In this document: positions 37,791-48,882 of the stretch, one piece after another | Layout: each line of letters begins with the position of its first letter | How positions within the stretch are numbered: position 1 is the stretch's first letter | From: Patiria pectinifera | Taxonomy: Eukaryota; Echinodermata; Asteroidea; Valvatida; Asterinidae | DNA length: 64,000 bases | NCBI GenBank assembly: GCA_029964075.1 | Contig: CM057135.1 | Location: 24,330,863 to 24,394,862, forward strand | Direction: 5' to 3' | Notes under the pieces: generated by a model | Told to the model about the DNA's origin: nothing | Database searches by the model: none | What the model saw: the letters and a program-made list of their open reading frames with translations, nothing else | Translations under genes and position numbers: made by a program

Positions 37791-37815
37791 ACAGTGTAAT
37801 ACAACGTAGTACAGA

Positions 37816-38005
37816 GGCCTAATTTCATAGAGCTGCTTAAGCACAAAATTTGCTTAAGCACAAAACGTCTTGCTTAATAAAATCAGGTTACTGGCCAAAA
37901 CTCAATGAGATTGTTATGCTAAGTAAACAACAACTAAATACCAGTCACAAGCAATGTACGGTACATCACAAATTTTCTGCTTAAGCAGCTCTATGAAATT
38001 GGGCC
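37816..38005. mobile_element. 190-bp MITE just upstream of POMP exon 2
   Basis: The left end GGCCTAATTTCATAGAGCTG + CTTAAGCA and the right end TGCTTAAGCAGCTCTATGAA + ATTGGGCC are inverted repeats of about 28 bp with one mismatch. The interior repeats 'gcttaagcacaaaa'. Looser relatives with the same cttagca/gctaag words lie near 11510-11610, 13015-13165 and 40350-40500. Confidence 0.92.
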
Positions 38006-38097
38006 CTGCCTGGTGCTAGTTGTTATAACATGATTCCAAAAATTCCAAATTCATTCCATTAATTTTCCGTCATTGTGCCATAAATTTTCTGTCCTAG

Positions 38098-38158
38098 ACC
38101 ATCAAGTGTCAAGGAGAGCCTGACGTCTTCGCATCCTCTGGAAGATTCCGAGAAATAC
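38098..38158 (+). CDS. POMP: POMP coding exon 2
   Basis: This 61-bp exon completes the split Gly codon and encodes PSSVKESLTSSHPLEDSEKY. It carries the family's most diagnostic short motif, SHPLE. The acceptor is tttctgtcctag and the donor AC|GTAAGT. It is isolated by a 33.5-kb intron on its left and 5.0 kb on its right, so it would be easily missed by gene predictors. A 190-bp inverted-repeat MITE ends about 92 bp upstream of the acceptor. Confidence 0.95.
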
Positions 38159-39192
38159 GTAAGTTGATATTTGCCCTAAACTCTACTTTTCTAGAACATT
38201 TTGCTAAGAATGTTGATCTTCTGAAATTCATTTACCCTAGGGCAGATTCTTTTTATGGTGACTGCACATTTCTGAATCCGGCTCCAGCTTAAATAAACTA
38301 CTTGAAGATAAAAAAAATACTTCAAATGCTCAATCCGTTTAGCTTATAACACTATTTAAACGAATGACCCTAACATCTGTTTCGTCCAAAAATGTGGTTT
38401 CAAGAATCGTCGTCGCAATTGTCTCCAAACATCACCAGTGATAAAACCTCAGTTTAAAAGTTAAAACAAATTCAACAAAGTCCTTTTATAGGCCTGTCTT
38501 TACAAAAAAAAGTGGATTTCATAAATCCTACATGTTATGTATTGTTAGCCAAAGCAAGGTTTAAAATAAAGATATTGTGAACAACAGTTAGTTGTTGAAA
38601 CAACTTCTCTGTGTCATTTTCTTTGTTGTTCCAAACAGTCAGAACACACAATTAAATTGCTTTTTTGAACAAAACTGATTTTAGGGTTACTTTGTTTAAA
38701 ACAGTGATAGCATTTTAACGTGTTGAGCAATTGAAATAATGTTCTCACTTAAAAGTAGTTGAAAAAATGGGCTTCCAAGTCATAATTAATGTTGGTACTA
38801 TATTTTTTTTTTATATGAAATATATTTCTTTCTTTTTTTGGAGGGGGGGGGGGGTTCCGCTTTCTTTGACTCGCCCTGTGAATTAATGTGTCTTTATCAT
38901 TAATTGCTTATTCATGTAACTTATTTAATTTCGTATTCAATTGCGTACATTATCTTCATTCATTTCCAGTAATTCCTTTTTTTTTATATTTAAATAATTT
39001 TAAGTTCTAACTTTTGGCTTCAAATACTTTTTATATTAGTATTTTTACATATATATTTTTACTCTGTACATAACTTGATGAGGAGTGGCAGGTCTTTGAC
39101 CACAGTGTTGTTATCGCTTTTACCTCCCCTATGCCCATCTTGTATGTGATGAAATAGAATTGGCATGAATAAATAATAATAATAATAATAAT

Positions 39193-39631
39193 GTTTGAAG
39201 TTTTGTGTTCGAAAATGCTGGAAAAACCTAGAAAAACAAAAATGTTCAAGTATAGTCTGGTTCCTTGGCTCCACTAAAGATAAAATGGATCAATTTGTAG
39301 ATGCCGGAAAATTGTAAGGTAAGGGAACCAGTCTAGCTGGCCTTGCACCCGTTCATGAACATATAACCAATATAGCAAACAAAATTTGGACTGAAAAAGT
39401 GTAAAGTTGGAGCAGTAGTTTAAAAATAGTTAGGTTTTTCCAACGGTGGTCGGCCGACCACTGTTGGAAATGTATACAAAAATACCATTTTCTTGAAAAT
39501 GACTTCACACCAGGTGCCATAATTTTACAGGATGCTTTAGACTGTCATTTACCAACATCCTAGTAAGGTATTTCGTAAAAACTTGGTAGTTTTACTTTTC
39601 GATGTTTGCAAATGTTGTATATTCCCTTTAA
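39193..39631 (+). mobile_element. TTAA MITE family 2, copy iii (left end missing)
   Basis: It runs from an (AAT)n microsatellite into 'gtgttcgaaaatgctggaaa' and ends in GTATATTCCCTTTAA at 39631. The 28-bp palindrome is at 39440-39467. It abuts the foldback arm at 39632. Confidence 0.85.
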
Positions 39632-39810
39632 AAGGGTGTTTGTGTTCATTAACTTGAAAAGTACATGAGTGATTTGAATGATTCTTTCACTAAAACAAAG
39701 CTCATTGATTGGGCTTTCATATCCTAGACTTTGAAAGTGCTACAGGCAAAAGTTCATTCAAAAATTGGTCCTGCCATTTGGGTTGCGTTTCTTTTTTTGC
39801 TCACCCTGTA
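39632..39810. repeat. Single arm of the 2029-2527 foldback family
   Basis: The stretch matches the right arm of that element from 'agtacatgagtgatttgaat' through 'attgggctttcatatcctag' to the terminal CTCACCCTGTA. The left arm is absent. Confidence 0.8.
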
Positions 39811-40501
39811 TAGTGATCCAGTGGGTATTTTTAGCCATGCCCACTTTTTCGTCACACAGGTAATCGTTTTTGACTATTCATGTTTTTAGAATATAAAACC
39901 GGATTTCCTGTATTGAGTGCAACTCAGAAACGCGAAACCGATTTATTAATATCTCGCCCCGACACGAAGACAGACTGGTTTCCTCCGTGTGGGTAAAACG
40001 ACGCAAACTGCAGTAGCCCCGGCCTCATTAAAATCCTGTATGACTTCGCAAGGATCCTGTACCAATATAGGATGTTCAATTTATTCTTTGTCTAAAACCC
40101 AAAGTTATCGGCGTGCATATTCTGAGGGTGTGGGGTGGGGAAGGGGGGGGGGGGACTTATTCCACCCCACCCTCACAAACGGTTATAATTTTTGTCTTCC
40201 CTTAGCAAGCTGGAATCAATTAAAGTTTTGGTCAGCTATATGCACTTGTATAGAAACATGGTGGACAGAGAGTTTATGCAGCGACAAAGGCCATTGACTT
40301 GCATGAAAAACCCCTGATACTTAAAATTTCTCACTTGAAAATTCATGGTCAGGGGCCACTTTTGTGGAGCTAAGCACCTAAGAGATATGCTTTGTAGCAA
40401 AAACCAGTTACTAACCAAAATCTCATGTCATATTCATTGCTGTTGACTGGTATTCCGTAAAATTTTTCCCGAGCAAAAGAATTTGCTCAGCAGTATTTTC
40501 T

Positions 40502-40797
40502 GGGGGAGTGTGGCCTAGTGGTTAGGGTTTGTGACTCATGATCAGAGGGTCAGGGGTTCGAATCCAGCTGCTGGCCATATGTTGTGTCCTTGGGCAAGCC
40601 ACTTCACCCCCACTTGCCTCTCTCCACCCAGGAGTATAAAATGGGTACCGGCATTAACTGGGGAGTAACCTGCGATGGACTAGCATCCCATCCAGGGGCA
40701 GTAGAAATATTCTGAGTCGTTTTATGCCACTGAAACCGGAGATAAACGCCGGCCTGATGTGCCACATTGGCTCGTGAAAGACTTTACTTTTTTACTT
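40502..40797 (+). repeat. tRNA-derived SINE family A, full copy
   Basis: It starts 'gggggagtgtggcctagtgg' (A box in 'tggcctagtgg'), has the B box 'ggggttcgaatcc', the body 'gtgtccttgggcaagccact' and 'aactggggagtaacctgcga', and ends 'ctcgtgaaagactttactt' with a T-rich tail. It spans 296 bp and is the best copy in the window. Confidence 0.92.
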
Positions 40798-41317
40798 AAT
40801 ACCTTGTGAAATTTGTCCCAGTTTCAAAATGAGAAACTCACTGGTTGGGGTTTTAGTTTCCGTACGCAAACAAGAGAGGGCGCTGTTTGCCACTTTCGAC
40901 AGCCCAGTGAATGGGACACAGCGCATGTGCCTACTGGTATATGCACGTATAGCCCAAAGTACACGCTACTCACTGTATTCTGAACGTGCACAAAATCATG
41001 GCAGCTTGTCGGGCATCGTCGGCAATGCGTTTGAATGTCTTTCCCAGTCTCTCCCAATTCTCCCTTTCTTACCGTTGAGGAGGTATTCGTACTAGTACTA
41101 TATCTTGGTGCACATGAAGTGTATTAAAGTATTTTGCTGGTCCCAGAGGGCTAGCCTAGTGTCCTCTTTGAACCACTCAATGACTGACTGTCACTTGTGC
41201 GCCGGGCAGTGCTATTGTATAGGATTACCCCGCGATGCCAATGAGTAGGCTGATGCCCAGCCTACCCATGGAATACCCCGAAAGCAAGATTAGGACATTT
41301 TACTTAGCAGTTTTGAA

Positions 41318-41685
41318 TTAGCCCTCCTATGCAGACATACATTGTGTGCCAAGTAGTCCTTTCAGTCAAAATCAATCAAGTGACTGTTTTCAACAGTTAA
41401 GAATTCCCAGCTGACCGGTAGGTAAAGCAGGATTGACTGGCCGTGGCTGTTTATGTACCGGTAACTTGGTACAGCTTTGTTATGACTGCGGGTAACTGAT
41501 GAGCCAGCTGTGCACACAACGTGCCTGCTTTGTCTGTTCATGGTCTGTTGACTGAGTTTGACTAGTCACAGTGCTTGCTGGGCATATGATCTGACTGCTG
41601 GTGACTAGCCTGTGTTAAAAGTAAAGCAGGGGAAGTGGATGGAAATTTTGACTGTCTGTGACTGTTTACATAGAAGGAGGGTTAA
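41318..41685 (+). mobile_element. CCCTCC MITE (family 5), full copy
   Basis: TTAGCCCTCCTATGCAGAC at the left and TAGAAGGAGGGTTAA at the right enclose 368 bp. Internal words 'gactagtcac', 'tggtctgttgactgagtttg' and 'aagcagg.gaagtggatgga' are shared with 46053-46392. The CCC start after TTA(A) fits piggyBac-type ends. Confidence 0.88.
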
Positions 41686-42437
41686 TGGATACATCAGTTC
41701 AGCCCACCCCTGTCGGACAACGGCGGATCCAGGGGGTCATGGCCCTCTCCCAAAATGAACCCAATAAGTGACGTCGCCAAAAAACAGGCAGCCACTGTGT
41801 ACATCACCATCTTTTCCTAAAAAAAGAGTGTTGAAGTGGTCAGAAATCGCATCAGATCGCACCACAGAGCATCTAGAATCAAAACAAATTTTGGGGCCCT
41901 TAAGCGGGCCCGAACCCCACGCCATAATTTTTTGACCCACTTTTTGGGGACCAATTGTGTTCTGGATCCACCCTTGCTGTCAGACATTGTGTACACCAAA
42001 TCCAGTGTCACTCAGTCCAGGCCATTATTCCTTTGTCAGGGTGGAGGGGGGGGGGAGGGGGAGAGGGGGAAGGGTGGGGAAGGGGTGAACAAGGGGCACA
42101 CAGGGGGCACTATAGGGTAACTGGAGGTCGTTCATTATTGTTGTCACTCAATCCAACGTAAACAATAGGAGTGAGCTGTCTCTCTCGCAGGATGTGCCAT
42201 AATCTGTGACATTACTGTTTAACGGACGCACATTCATCGATGTGACTGGGAACCCTTTTGTGTAATAACGCCATGTGTCAATGCTTATTTCATATCTGCC
42301 AGTTTTGTTTTTTTATATAATTCTTTATCCGAGACACGTCAAAAAGAAATCAATCACCAGTAGTGTGTGACAATTGAAACTTTTAATGTACTGTGAATTT
42401 TGTTGAGACAGTACAAATTATAATCTTTGTACTGAAT

Positions 42438-42930
42438 TGAAGGGTTCATATGATGCATTTTTCTGAGGAACTCATTTTGTACACTTTTTTTACTCCTCTG
42501 AAACGTGTGAAAACTATTTAACATCTCTTTTGGGTTAATTTTATTAAAAAGTGCACTTCTTTAAGCATTTAAAATTTGGCATGCTTTTCCAGACAACTGA
42601 GGGCGCTGTTTGCTGTGATGGCATTTCAGGAAGACGCTGTTCAGTTTAGGGGTTTTCTGTTCAAATTGCGAACCCAAAATTTGCTGATTGCAATGAAAAC
42701 GTTGGCTTACCAATGAAACACCAAAGAAAAGAAATTTTATGACAGCAAAATATCCAAAATTCTAGCAACTTTTTGTGCTGAAATAGCTGTAACATTGAAG
42801 TTTCTGCCTAGAATAAAATCACAGTTTTGCTCATAAATATGTAAATTTGATTGACATAAAAAAATAGCCTTTACAAATGGTCAAACAAATTGAAAATGCG
42901 ATTAAATGGGACACAAACGTACATTTTCAA
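42438..42930 (-). mobile_element. TTAA MITE family 3, inverted copy
   Basis: The copy starts 'gaagggttcatatgatgcat' and continues with 'gagggcgctgtttgctgtga', 'caggaagacgctgttcagtt' and 'gctgaaatagctgtaacatt', matching 27937-28534 in reverse. The far terminus is lost after 'aaatgggacacaaacgtac'. Confidence 0.83.
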
Positions 42931-43191
42931 AAGATGTACCAGAGACTTTCTGGGTTTTTTTATTGCTGAGAAATTACTTACATTTGCACATGCACAGAAT
43001 TGTTTGTAACAATAGGCCTATGTAACAAATGTGACCAGCATTAATTGCAAAGAAAACAGAAGGAAGAAAGAAACTTAGCATACCCCCCTCCAAAAAAAAA
43101 TCATACACTGTGTTTCCTTCAATATTTTGCCAGGATTGATTATAAACTGACAAATTCTCGATTTTTTCCCCTCTTTTTATCTCATGTGTAG

Positions 43192-43293
43192 TATTGGGAA
43201 AGACAGCAGCAGCAGGAGTTCCAGATGCTGCGTAAGACGCAAGGTCTTCACGCCCCCCTCAAACTACAGATGGAGTTACAGGCGGCAAGACAG
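43192..43293 (+). CDS. POMP: POMP coding exon 3
   Basis: This exon is 102 bp, in phase 0 at both ends, and encodes 34 residues from YWERQQQQEF to LQAARQ. It includes the conserved core GLHAPLKLQME. The acceptor is ctcatgtgtag and the donor CAG|GTTGGT, a weaker donor than those of the other exons. A short glutamine run (QQQQ) precedes the core, from a cagcagcag stretch in the DNA. The following intron is only 630 bp. Confidence 0.96.
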
Positions 43294-43464
43294 GTTGGTA
43301 CATCTCACTGGAATCATTGATTCACTGTCTCCAGAAATTGTAGGGAAAAAAATTTGCATTGAAGGCATTAATTATCTGGAAACGAACCTACCAATTTAAT
43401 GAGACAATTCTTGCTCAAAGTGAAGATAGGGCTGGTACCAAAAACCCTGTGAAATTACCCCACC

Positions 43465-43723
43465 TGAAATGGTATTATTTCAGTAATTACAGGTGTTTTT
43501 AAAAAAGTTTGCCCGTGGGCACACTTTTTTAAATTTGAAGCTTATTTTTCAAAATACTGTGAGGATTATCCATCCTCTGGGACCCTGAAATTGTATTATT
43601 TGGGGGGAAAAAAAACCAGTAATTGCAGGTGTTTTTAAAAAAAAGTTTGCTCGTGGGCACACTTTTTAAAATTTGAAGTTTATTGTTCAAAATACTGTGA
43701 GGATTGTCCATCCTCTGGGACCC
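43465..43723. repeat. 137-bp tandem duplication in POMP intron 3
   Basis: Two successive copies start near 'gtattatttcagtaattaca' and 'gtattatttggggggaaaaa'. They share 'aggtgtttttaaaaaa', 'gtgggcacactttttaaa' and 'tgtgaggatt.tccatcctct' + 'gggaccc'. It fills nearly half of the 630-bp intron. Confidence 0.88.
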
Positions 43724-43923
43724 AACGTCACATACACAAACCAGTCATAGCTGGCCAAGTTAATGAGCAGTTAGCCCTCACTTAAACAGGCAAAAGGTCA
43801 ATCCGAACACCTACATGCACATGCACATGTACCATAGCATGCAATTTTTTAAATCCCCATATCCCATGAATCAGGCCCCTTTCCCCTGATATTTTTCTCC
43901 TTCTGTCCATCTAATTTGTGTAG

Positions 43924-44017
43924 ATCCAGAGAGCCCCGTGCCTGCCCAGCTCCAACGCCAGCCTCGACACGCTACTCGGTCGTGACGAGACCATCGGCTT
44001 TGAAGATTATCTCAATG
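43924..44017 (+). CDS. POMP: POMP coding exon 4
   Basis: The exon encodes IQRAPCLPSSNASLDTLLG followed by RDETIGFEDYLN and one base of the next codon. The segment with SLD, DETIGFEDYLN and the preceding PSSN is the best conserved block of animal POMP proteins. The acceptor is ctaatttgtgtag and the donor TG|GTAAGC. It is separated from exon 3 by a 630-bp intron holding a two-copy tandem duplication, and is followed within 130 bp by a MITE. Confidence 0.97.
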
Positions 44018-44148
44018 GTAAGCATAGAAAAAAAGTAGTAGAGCTTTTTGTTTGCGACCTTTCCTTCAAGACTCCCTCTCCCATGCTTAAGACCTTCATC
44101 CATTTCACACTATAGTCTTCCCTACCCGTGGTCCACCGTAGGTAGAAC

Positions 44149-44637
44149 CAGCACCCGATTTCACGAAGCGCTGCGACACGTCGCAACTCAAGATGCGACA
44201 TGTAACAGGTCACAATTTGCAACACATCGTGCGATCCATTTCATAAAACTTATGATGTGCTGAACGCATTGTACGTTCCTTGACAACGGTTTAAAACACG
44301 TTGCAAGTTACGACATATCTTTTGGTTATCGCAAATAAGAAGCGTCATTTTTTAGCCAGTTTTATAATACCAGAGACTATAATACCGAGACAATGTGTGC
44401 GAATTTGTAAATGGAATATGCATCGAATTTTAATATGTATCTGCTATGAATATTGCAGTTGAATTTTTTGTTTTCCTTTAAAACTGCATCATACGTCCGC
44501 CATTTTGTTTTACGTTTTACGAGAGGAGAAACGACGACTCTTTGCTGAAAGTCAGACGACCATTTACTGTGCGTTGAATAAAAATGTAAAACAGTCACCG
44601 TTTTTTGCTATAAAAACACCTACGACGTGTCGCACAA
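44149..44637 (+). mobile_element. CGACGCGTCG element, truncated copy A
   Basis: It begins CAGCACCCGATTTCACGAAG and carries many variants of the word cgacacgtcgca, followed by an AT-rich centre with 'ccgccattttgttttac'. It stops at 'cgacgtgtcgcac', lacking the closing terminus. Copy B follows 70 bp downstream in the same orientation. Confidence 0.8.
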
Positions 44638-44707
44638 TGTACTTGGACCTTTCATCTTGGGAGCAGTTCTGTAATAGAATTTTTGAGGTGCTAAAAAAAA
44701 AAGAAAC

Positions 44708-45360
44708 CAGCACCCGATTTCACGAAGCGCTGCGACGCGTCGCAACTCAAGTTACGATGTGTAACACGTCGCAACTCGCGACGCGTCGTATCTTCCATTT
44801 CACTAAAGTTGCGATGTGTTGAACGCGTCGTAAGTTCCTTGACAACGGCTTAAAACACGTCGCAAGTTACGACGTGTCTAGTGGTCATCGCAAAATAAGA
44901 AGAGTCATTTCTAAGCCAGTTTTATGCCACAAACATTACATTAACGATATTATAATACCGAGGCAATGTGTGTCAAGTTGTAAATAGAAAATTCATTGAA
45001 TAATTATGAATTAGACCGGAATATTAGAGTTGAAATTTCAAAGTAGCTATACAGTCCAATGAGAGCTTGTTTTCCTTCAAAATTGCATCACACGGCCGCC
45101 ATTTTGTTTTAACAAATTTCGAGCCGAGATCCGATGACTCTTTGTTGAATATCAGACGACTATTTACTGTACGCTGACTAAAGACATAAAACAGTCACCG
45201 AGTTGTGCTATAAATACACCTACGACGCGTCGCACTTACGACGTGTTTAGTGAAATGGATCGCAGGACGCATCGCAGCTGCGATGCATCGTAGAGATACG
45301 ACGCGTCGCAGCGCTGCGATGCATCGTAAGTTTCGAAGAGTTTGATGAAATCGGGTGCTG
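44708..45360 (+). mobile_element. CGACGCGTCG element, full copy B
   Basis: The 653-bp element starts CAGCACCCGATTTCACGAAG and ends in TGATGAAATCGGGTGCTG, the inverted terminus. Both ends are filled with CGACGCGTCG-like words in the two orientations (44740-44870 and 45220-45335). The centre is shared with copy A. Confidence 0.88.
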
Positions 45361-45904
45361 AGTGTATACAGAATTAACCTAATCAAGATATTTTTCATTC
45401 CCGTCAATTTTAGAAGAGGTTTGGCTCTTGTAATATTAACAGAATCATTTTCTGTTAAACGCCTCGAGCGATTTCTAGACGAAAAATGAAAGTTGAACCT
45501 GTCTGCGTTGACCAACTGTGGAGTTTATTGAACTTGACTGTCCGATCCACAGTATGTGTTTTTGTTTTTTTCGGTCAAATGAGACCCGTTCTGGTTAAAG
45601 CGTGAAGCCACCATCTGTCGCTGAGGAGGATGTCAGATCCAAAACTGACCAGTTGTTTATGGACAAACTGACCACAATTTTCATGGAATTGGAGCGTACG
45701 TTGTTGGTGTGTTTTTTACTTTTATATATAAGCTGTTGAAGTCATTATGTCATTTGGGGGTCAGCGGTTCAGGGTTGTCGTTCAGGATATGGTGTGGTAT
45801 TTTTTCTTGGATCCAGGTTCTTCGGTGACATGCAGCGCACCTGTTGTCGAGATGTTGAGTCGCTTTGGCCTATTTATGCTGTCCTTCACCAGTGTAATTT
45901 CATA

Positions 45905-46040
45905 ACACTATATATACTCAGTGTTGTCCGAGGGCCCGAGAGAAAAAAATTCACAAGCTTACTCGGTTGGGACTCGAACCCTCAACCTCCTGCTTACTAG
46001 TACAGACGTCTTACCACTCAACCGCCGAGCTTGCCGGGGT
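45905..46040 (-). repeat. tRNA-derived SINE family E, copy 1
   Basis: The minus strand reads 'ggtaagacgtctgtactagt', 'aagcaggaggttgagggttc' and 'gagtcccaac', i.e. tRNA-like A and B boxes, followed by 'cgagtaagcttgtgaa'. The second copy is at 51990-52125. Confidence 0.75.
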
Positions 46041-46052
46041 CCCCTGACCAGC

Positions 46053-46392
46053 TAACCCTCCTATGCAAACATATATTCTGTGCCAAGTTGTCCTTTCAGT
46101 CAAAATCAATCAAGAATTCCCAGCCTACCGGTACATAAAGCAGGATAGACTGGCTGTGACTGTTTGTGTAATCTGATACAGCTTTGCTTCGACTGTGGGT
46201 GATTGATAAGCCAGTTGTGCCCACAACTTGCCTGCTTTGTCTGTTCATGGTCTGTTGACTGAGTTTGACTGGTCACAGTGCTTGCTTGACATATTATCTG
46301 ACTGCTGGTGACTAGCCTGTGTTAAAAGTATAGCAGGGGAAGTGGATGGAAATTTGGACTGTCTGTGATTGTTCAGATAGCAGGAGGGTTAA
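46053..46392 (+). mobile_element. CCCTCC MITE (family 5), second full copy
   Basis: TAACCCTCCTATGCAAACAT at the left and GCAGGAGGGTTAA at the right enclose 340 bp. It is about 85-90% similar by eye to 41318-41685 in the same orientation, and abuts SINE E. Confidence 0.86.
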
Positions 46393-46754
46393 AAAAAACC
46401 ACCAGTTCCATCATATCAGTAGTGATGTTTGTGCTGTGTTGCCTTGTTTTTTCCCTCAAACCAAGCATCCACAGACTGTGGGCACTGATCCAGGATCCAG
46501 GCATCCTTTCAAATGCCTGCTTGATGCTGTTTGATAGTTTCAAGTAGGTCTGAATGATAAGCCTTAACCCTAACTCCCTAGGTATATTGCCAGGAGTCTT
46601 CCAACATGTAAGTTCTCCAAATTCCGTAACTAGCAGGAAACCAACTGCACGTTCTTCGTACACTAATTTGTGAGCAGCATCATGCCAAATGTACAGTAAT
46701 CGTGGCTACGCTGTACCGTCTTCAATCAGTTTGTTGATTTTGAGGGATACATCT

Positions 46755-46935
46755 GGAAAATGTATCAAGGCTACAGAGTTTTCTGAGGAACACATTTTGT
46801 CCAACTTTCTACTCTAAAATCAGTGAAAACTGCTTGGCATCCTTTTTTTCTATAATTTTATTGAAAAGTTTACTTCCTTTAAACATAAATAATCCATGCG
46901 CTGTTGCCATGATGTCATTTCAGGAAGAAAAAACG
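46755..46935 (-). mobile_element. TTAA MITE family 3, fragment
   Basis: Shared blocks with 42438-42930: 'ttttctgaggaacacatttt', 'attttattgaaaagt.tact' and 'gatg.catttcaggaag'. It is truncated on the right at 'ggaagaaaaaacgg'. Confidence 0.75.
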
Positions 46936-48138
46936 GTTAAAGTTGACACATCTGTAGTTGACATAGCCGGCCATGAGGGAATACTTTTCTTAATGGACAA
47001 AGGAGTAAAATGGCTCAAAGTATCAAAGACTGTAATACACAGATAACAAGTATTGAATGGAATATTGCCAGCAAGAGATCAAGTCGGATCCCGCCAACCA
47101 AAAGTACAATATGCGACCGTGACGGTGACTCATCCAGTGATCCACCTGAAAGATTAGAACCTCTTCTCGACAAGAAAAGAAAAGAAAAAAAACACTCCAC
47201 AAACTGAAAGAGGATCTCAGTGACCCTTAATATAATATATCCCCCTCCCAGTCTGGGAGTATAACAAAAAAAAATTGGAGAAAAAAAAACGCCCGGTTTC
47301 TTCCTGTCCTGAGCTGGTTTAGCCCTGAGCCTCACCCTGCAATTCATTTCCTAGGATGGTTAGACGTTAAACTCAAGTTTCCCCCCTTGTCCTTATCCCT
47401 GACTCTGCCCCTAGCTTGTCCACCTTTCCGTGGCCAGCCTGGTCTTGGCCCAAGACGCTAGTGATGGCAAGTGGATCATGCGTAGTGCGCCCTCTAACGG
47501 CACAACAATTAGACCAGGGCCCCTACTCGCACTTACGTCTTGGGTAATTCGTAGTAGTGGTTTAACTTTTTCTTTATTTCCTCTTTAGGCTTTCCTAGGG
47601 AACCAATCAGCGGTCGCGAAATGGTTTATAGTCAGTGGGGCGTGCTCGCGCAACAGTTGTAAACGTACGTGCGATGATCAAGCATCGCTAATTAGACATG
47701 CAGTGATACCCCCACGCAAGCGTGTGACTACTGGTATCAAATGGGAGCTGCCGAAATTTATTAATATTTACACTGACAGTTTAATTTACATAAAATGGCC
47801 ACGCCCCCATTGCTACAAATTGCCTACTTAAGACGTTAGTGACAGATGGTAAAATCCAGTTATGCAAAGGCGCTCTACAACAATGCAACCATTGCTATTG
47901 ATCACTGACGTCTTGGGTGGCTTGGGCCAAGACTATGGCCAGCCCTGCTTTTTTTTCTTTCTTTTTTGCTGACACACCCGTCAGTGTAATTGCTTGCAGC
48001 AGGCATTAAGGAGTGGATTTATTCCGCGGATTTGCAGGTGACAAGAAGGCTAAGCATCTCTTGGTTTTTTCTTTCGGGTTCAAGTGTCCTTTCATAATGC
48101 GCAGTCATTTTTCACCATATCAACACACACAAAAACAA

Positions 48139-48343
48139 GGAAAGAATGTAGTATCCAGACGCCACTTATGCGGTTGTTTACAAAGTCTATGGAGAGTCAA
48201 GAAAAGTATTTCCTAACCAAATTGGAAATGTTTCTCAGTCCCAGATTCATGTCTTTTCAACTTTTTTGCAATGACTGACCTTCATTGAGAGATGATACAT
48301 GTATATGAAGAAAAATTGGCGTCAGGTTGCAACATTCTTTCCA
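48139..48343 (+). mobile_element. 205-bp TIR element, copy 1
   Basis: It begins GGAAAGAATGTAGTATCCAG + ACGCCA and ends TGGCGTCAGGTTGCAACATT + CTTTCC. The same element lies inverted at 48641-48830, so the pair forms a 690-bp composite inverted repeat with arms of about 200 bp. Confidence 0.85.
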
Positions 48344-48640
48344 AAACCCCCCCAAAACCCAAAAGGCCTTTCAAAGTTTCAGTCAGGATTGTACGTGAGC
48401 GAATGTGAATGCGATGCGAATTTGATGTCACAACAAATTTGCAGCGAGCGATATTTTGTTGCAGTTCAAATTCGTTCAACTTTTGCATACTATTACTAGC
48501 AAAAACTTGCCCATGACGTCCGAAATTGGCATTATTTATGATTTATGATTTATTTATTGGGTTTATTTGAAAAACAACATCATCAAATTTGATCAAAACA
48601 CACAAGAAACCATACTGTGCTGGGTGGGTTGTAGTTGGGG

Positions 48641-48830
48641 GAAGAATGTTGCATCCTGACGCCACTTTTTTTTCATCATATATTATCTCAATGAAGGTTG
48701 TTTGAAAAAACATGAATCTGGGACTGAGAAACATTACCAATTTTGTTAGAAAATACTTTGAAAATGCACTGGACTCTCCATAGACTTTGTACGCAACCAC
48801 GAAGCAGCGTCTGGATACTACATTCTTTCC
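48641..48830 (-). mobile_element. ~190-bp TIR element, copy 2 (inverted)
   Basis: It starts GAAGAATGTTGCATCCTGAC and ends GCGTCTGGATACTACATTCT + TTCC. Shared interior with copy 1: 'aacatgaatctgggactgag' and 'ctctccatagactttgta' (reverse complement). Confidence 0.85.
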
Positions 48831-48882
48831 GTGGTTGGTGTATAGGCAGTACAGTGGCAGGGTGCTCTGGGGGAATTACAGG

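Larger units (their letters stand above)
4553..38097 (+). other. POMP intron 1 (33.5 kb)
   Basis: This intron separates the start exon from the SHPLE exon. No host or nested gene was recognised in it. It contains many of the repeat features listed individually below: foldback and TIR elements, SINEs, minisatellites, a LINE fragment and a large hairpin. Stretches with nothing recognisable include most of 5465-6640, 10100-12100, 15370-16620, 22260-25080 apart from a small SINE relic near 23870-23950, and 32560-33130. Confidence 0.9.
38159..43191 (+). other. POMP intron 2 (5.0 kb)
   Basis: The intron contains MITE family 2 copy iii, a foldback arm, SINE A, CCCTCC MITE, an inverted relative of 8940-9020 at 41816-41966, a G-rich low-complexity block at 42036-42120 and MITE family 3. 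The stretch 38160-39160 has nothing recognisable beyond AT-rich sequence and an (AAT)n run ending near 39192. Confidence 0.9.

Noticed and set aside
40502-40580. tRNA gene candidates at SINE heads (also at 59313, 30981, 25083 and 52046)
   Set aside because: A and B boxes are present, but the acceptor stems do not pair as in a functional tRNA and each head continues into a shared SINE body; they are SINE promoters.
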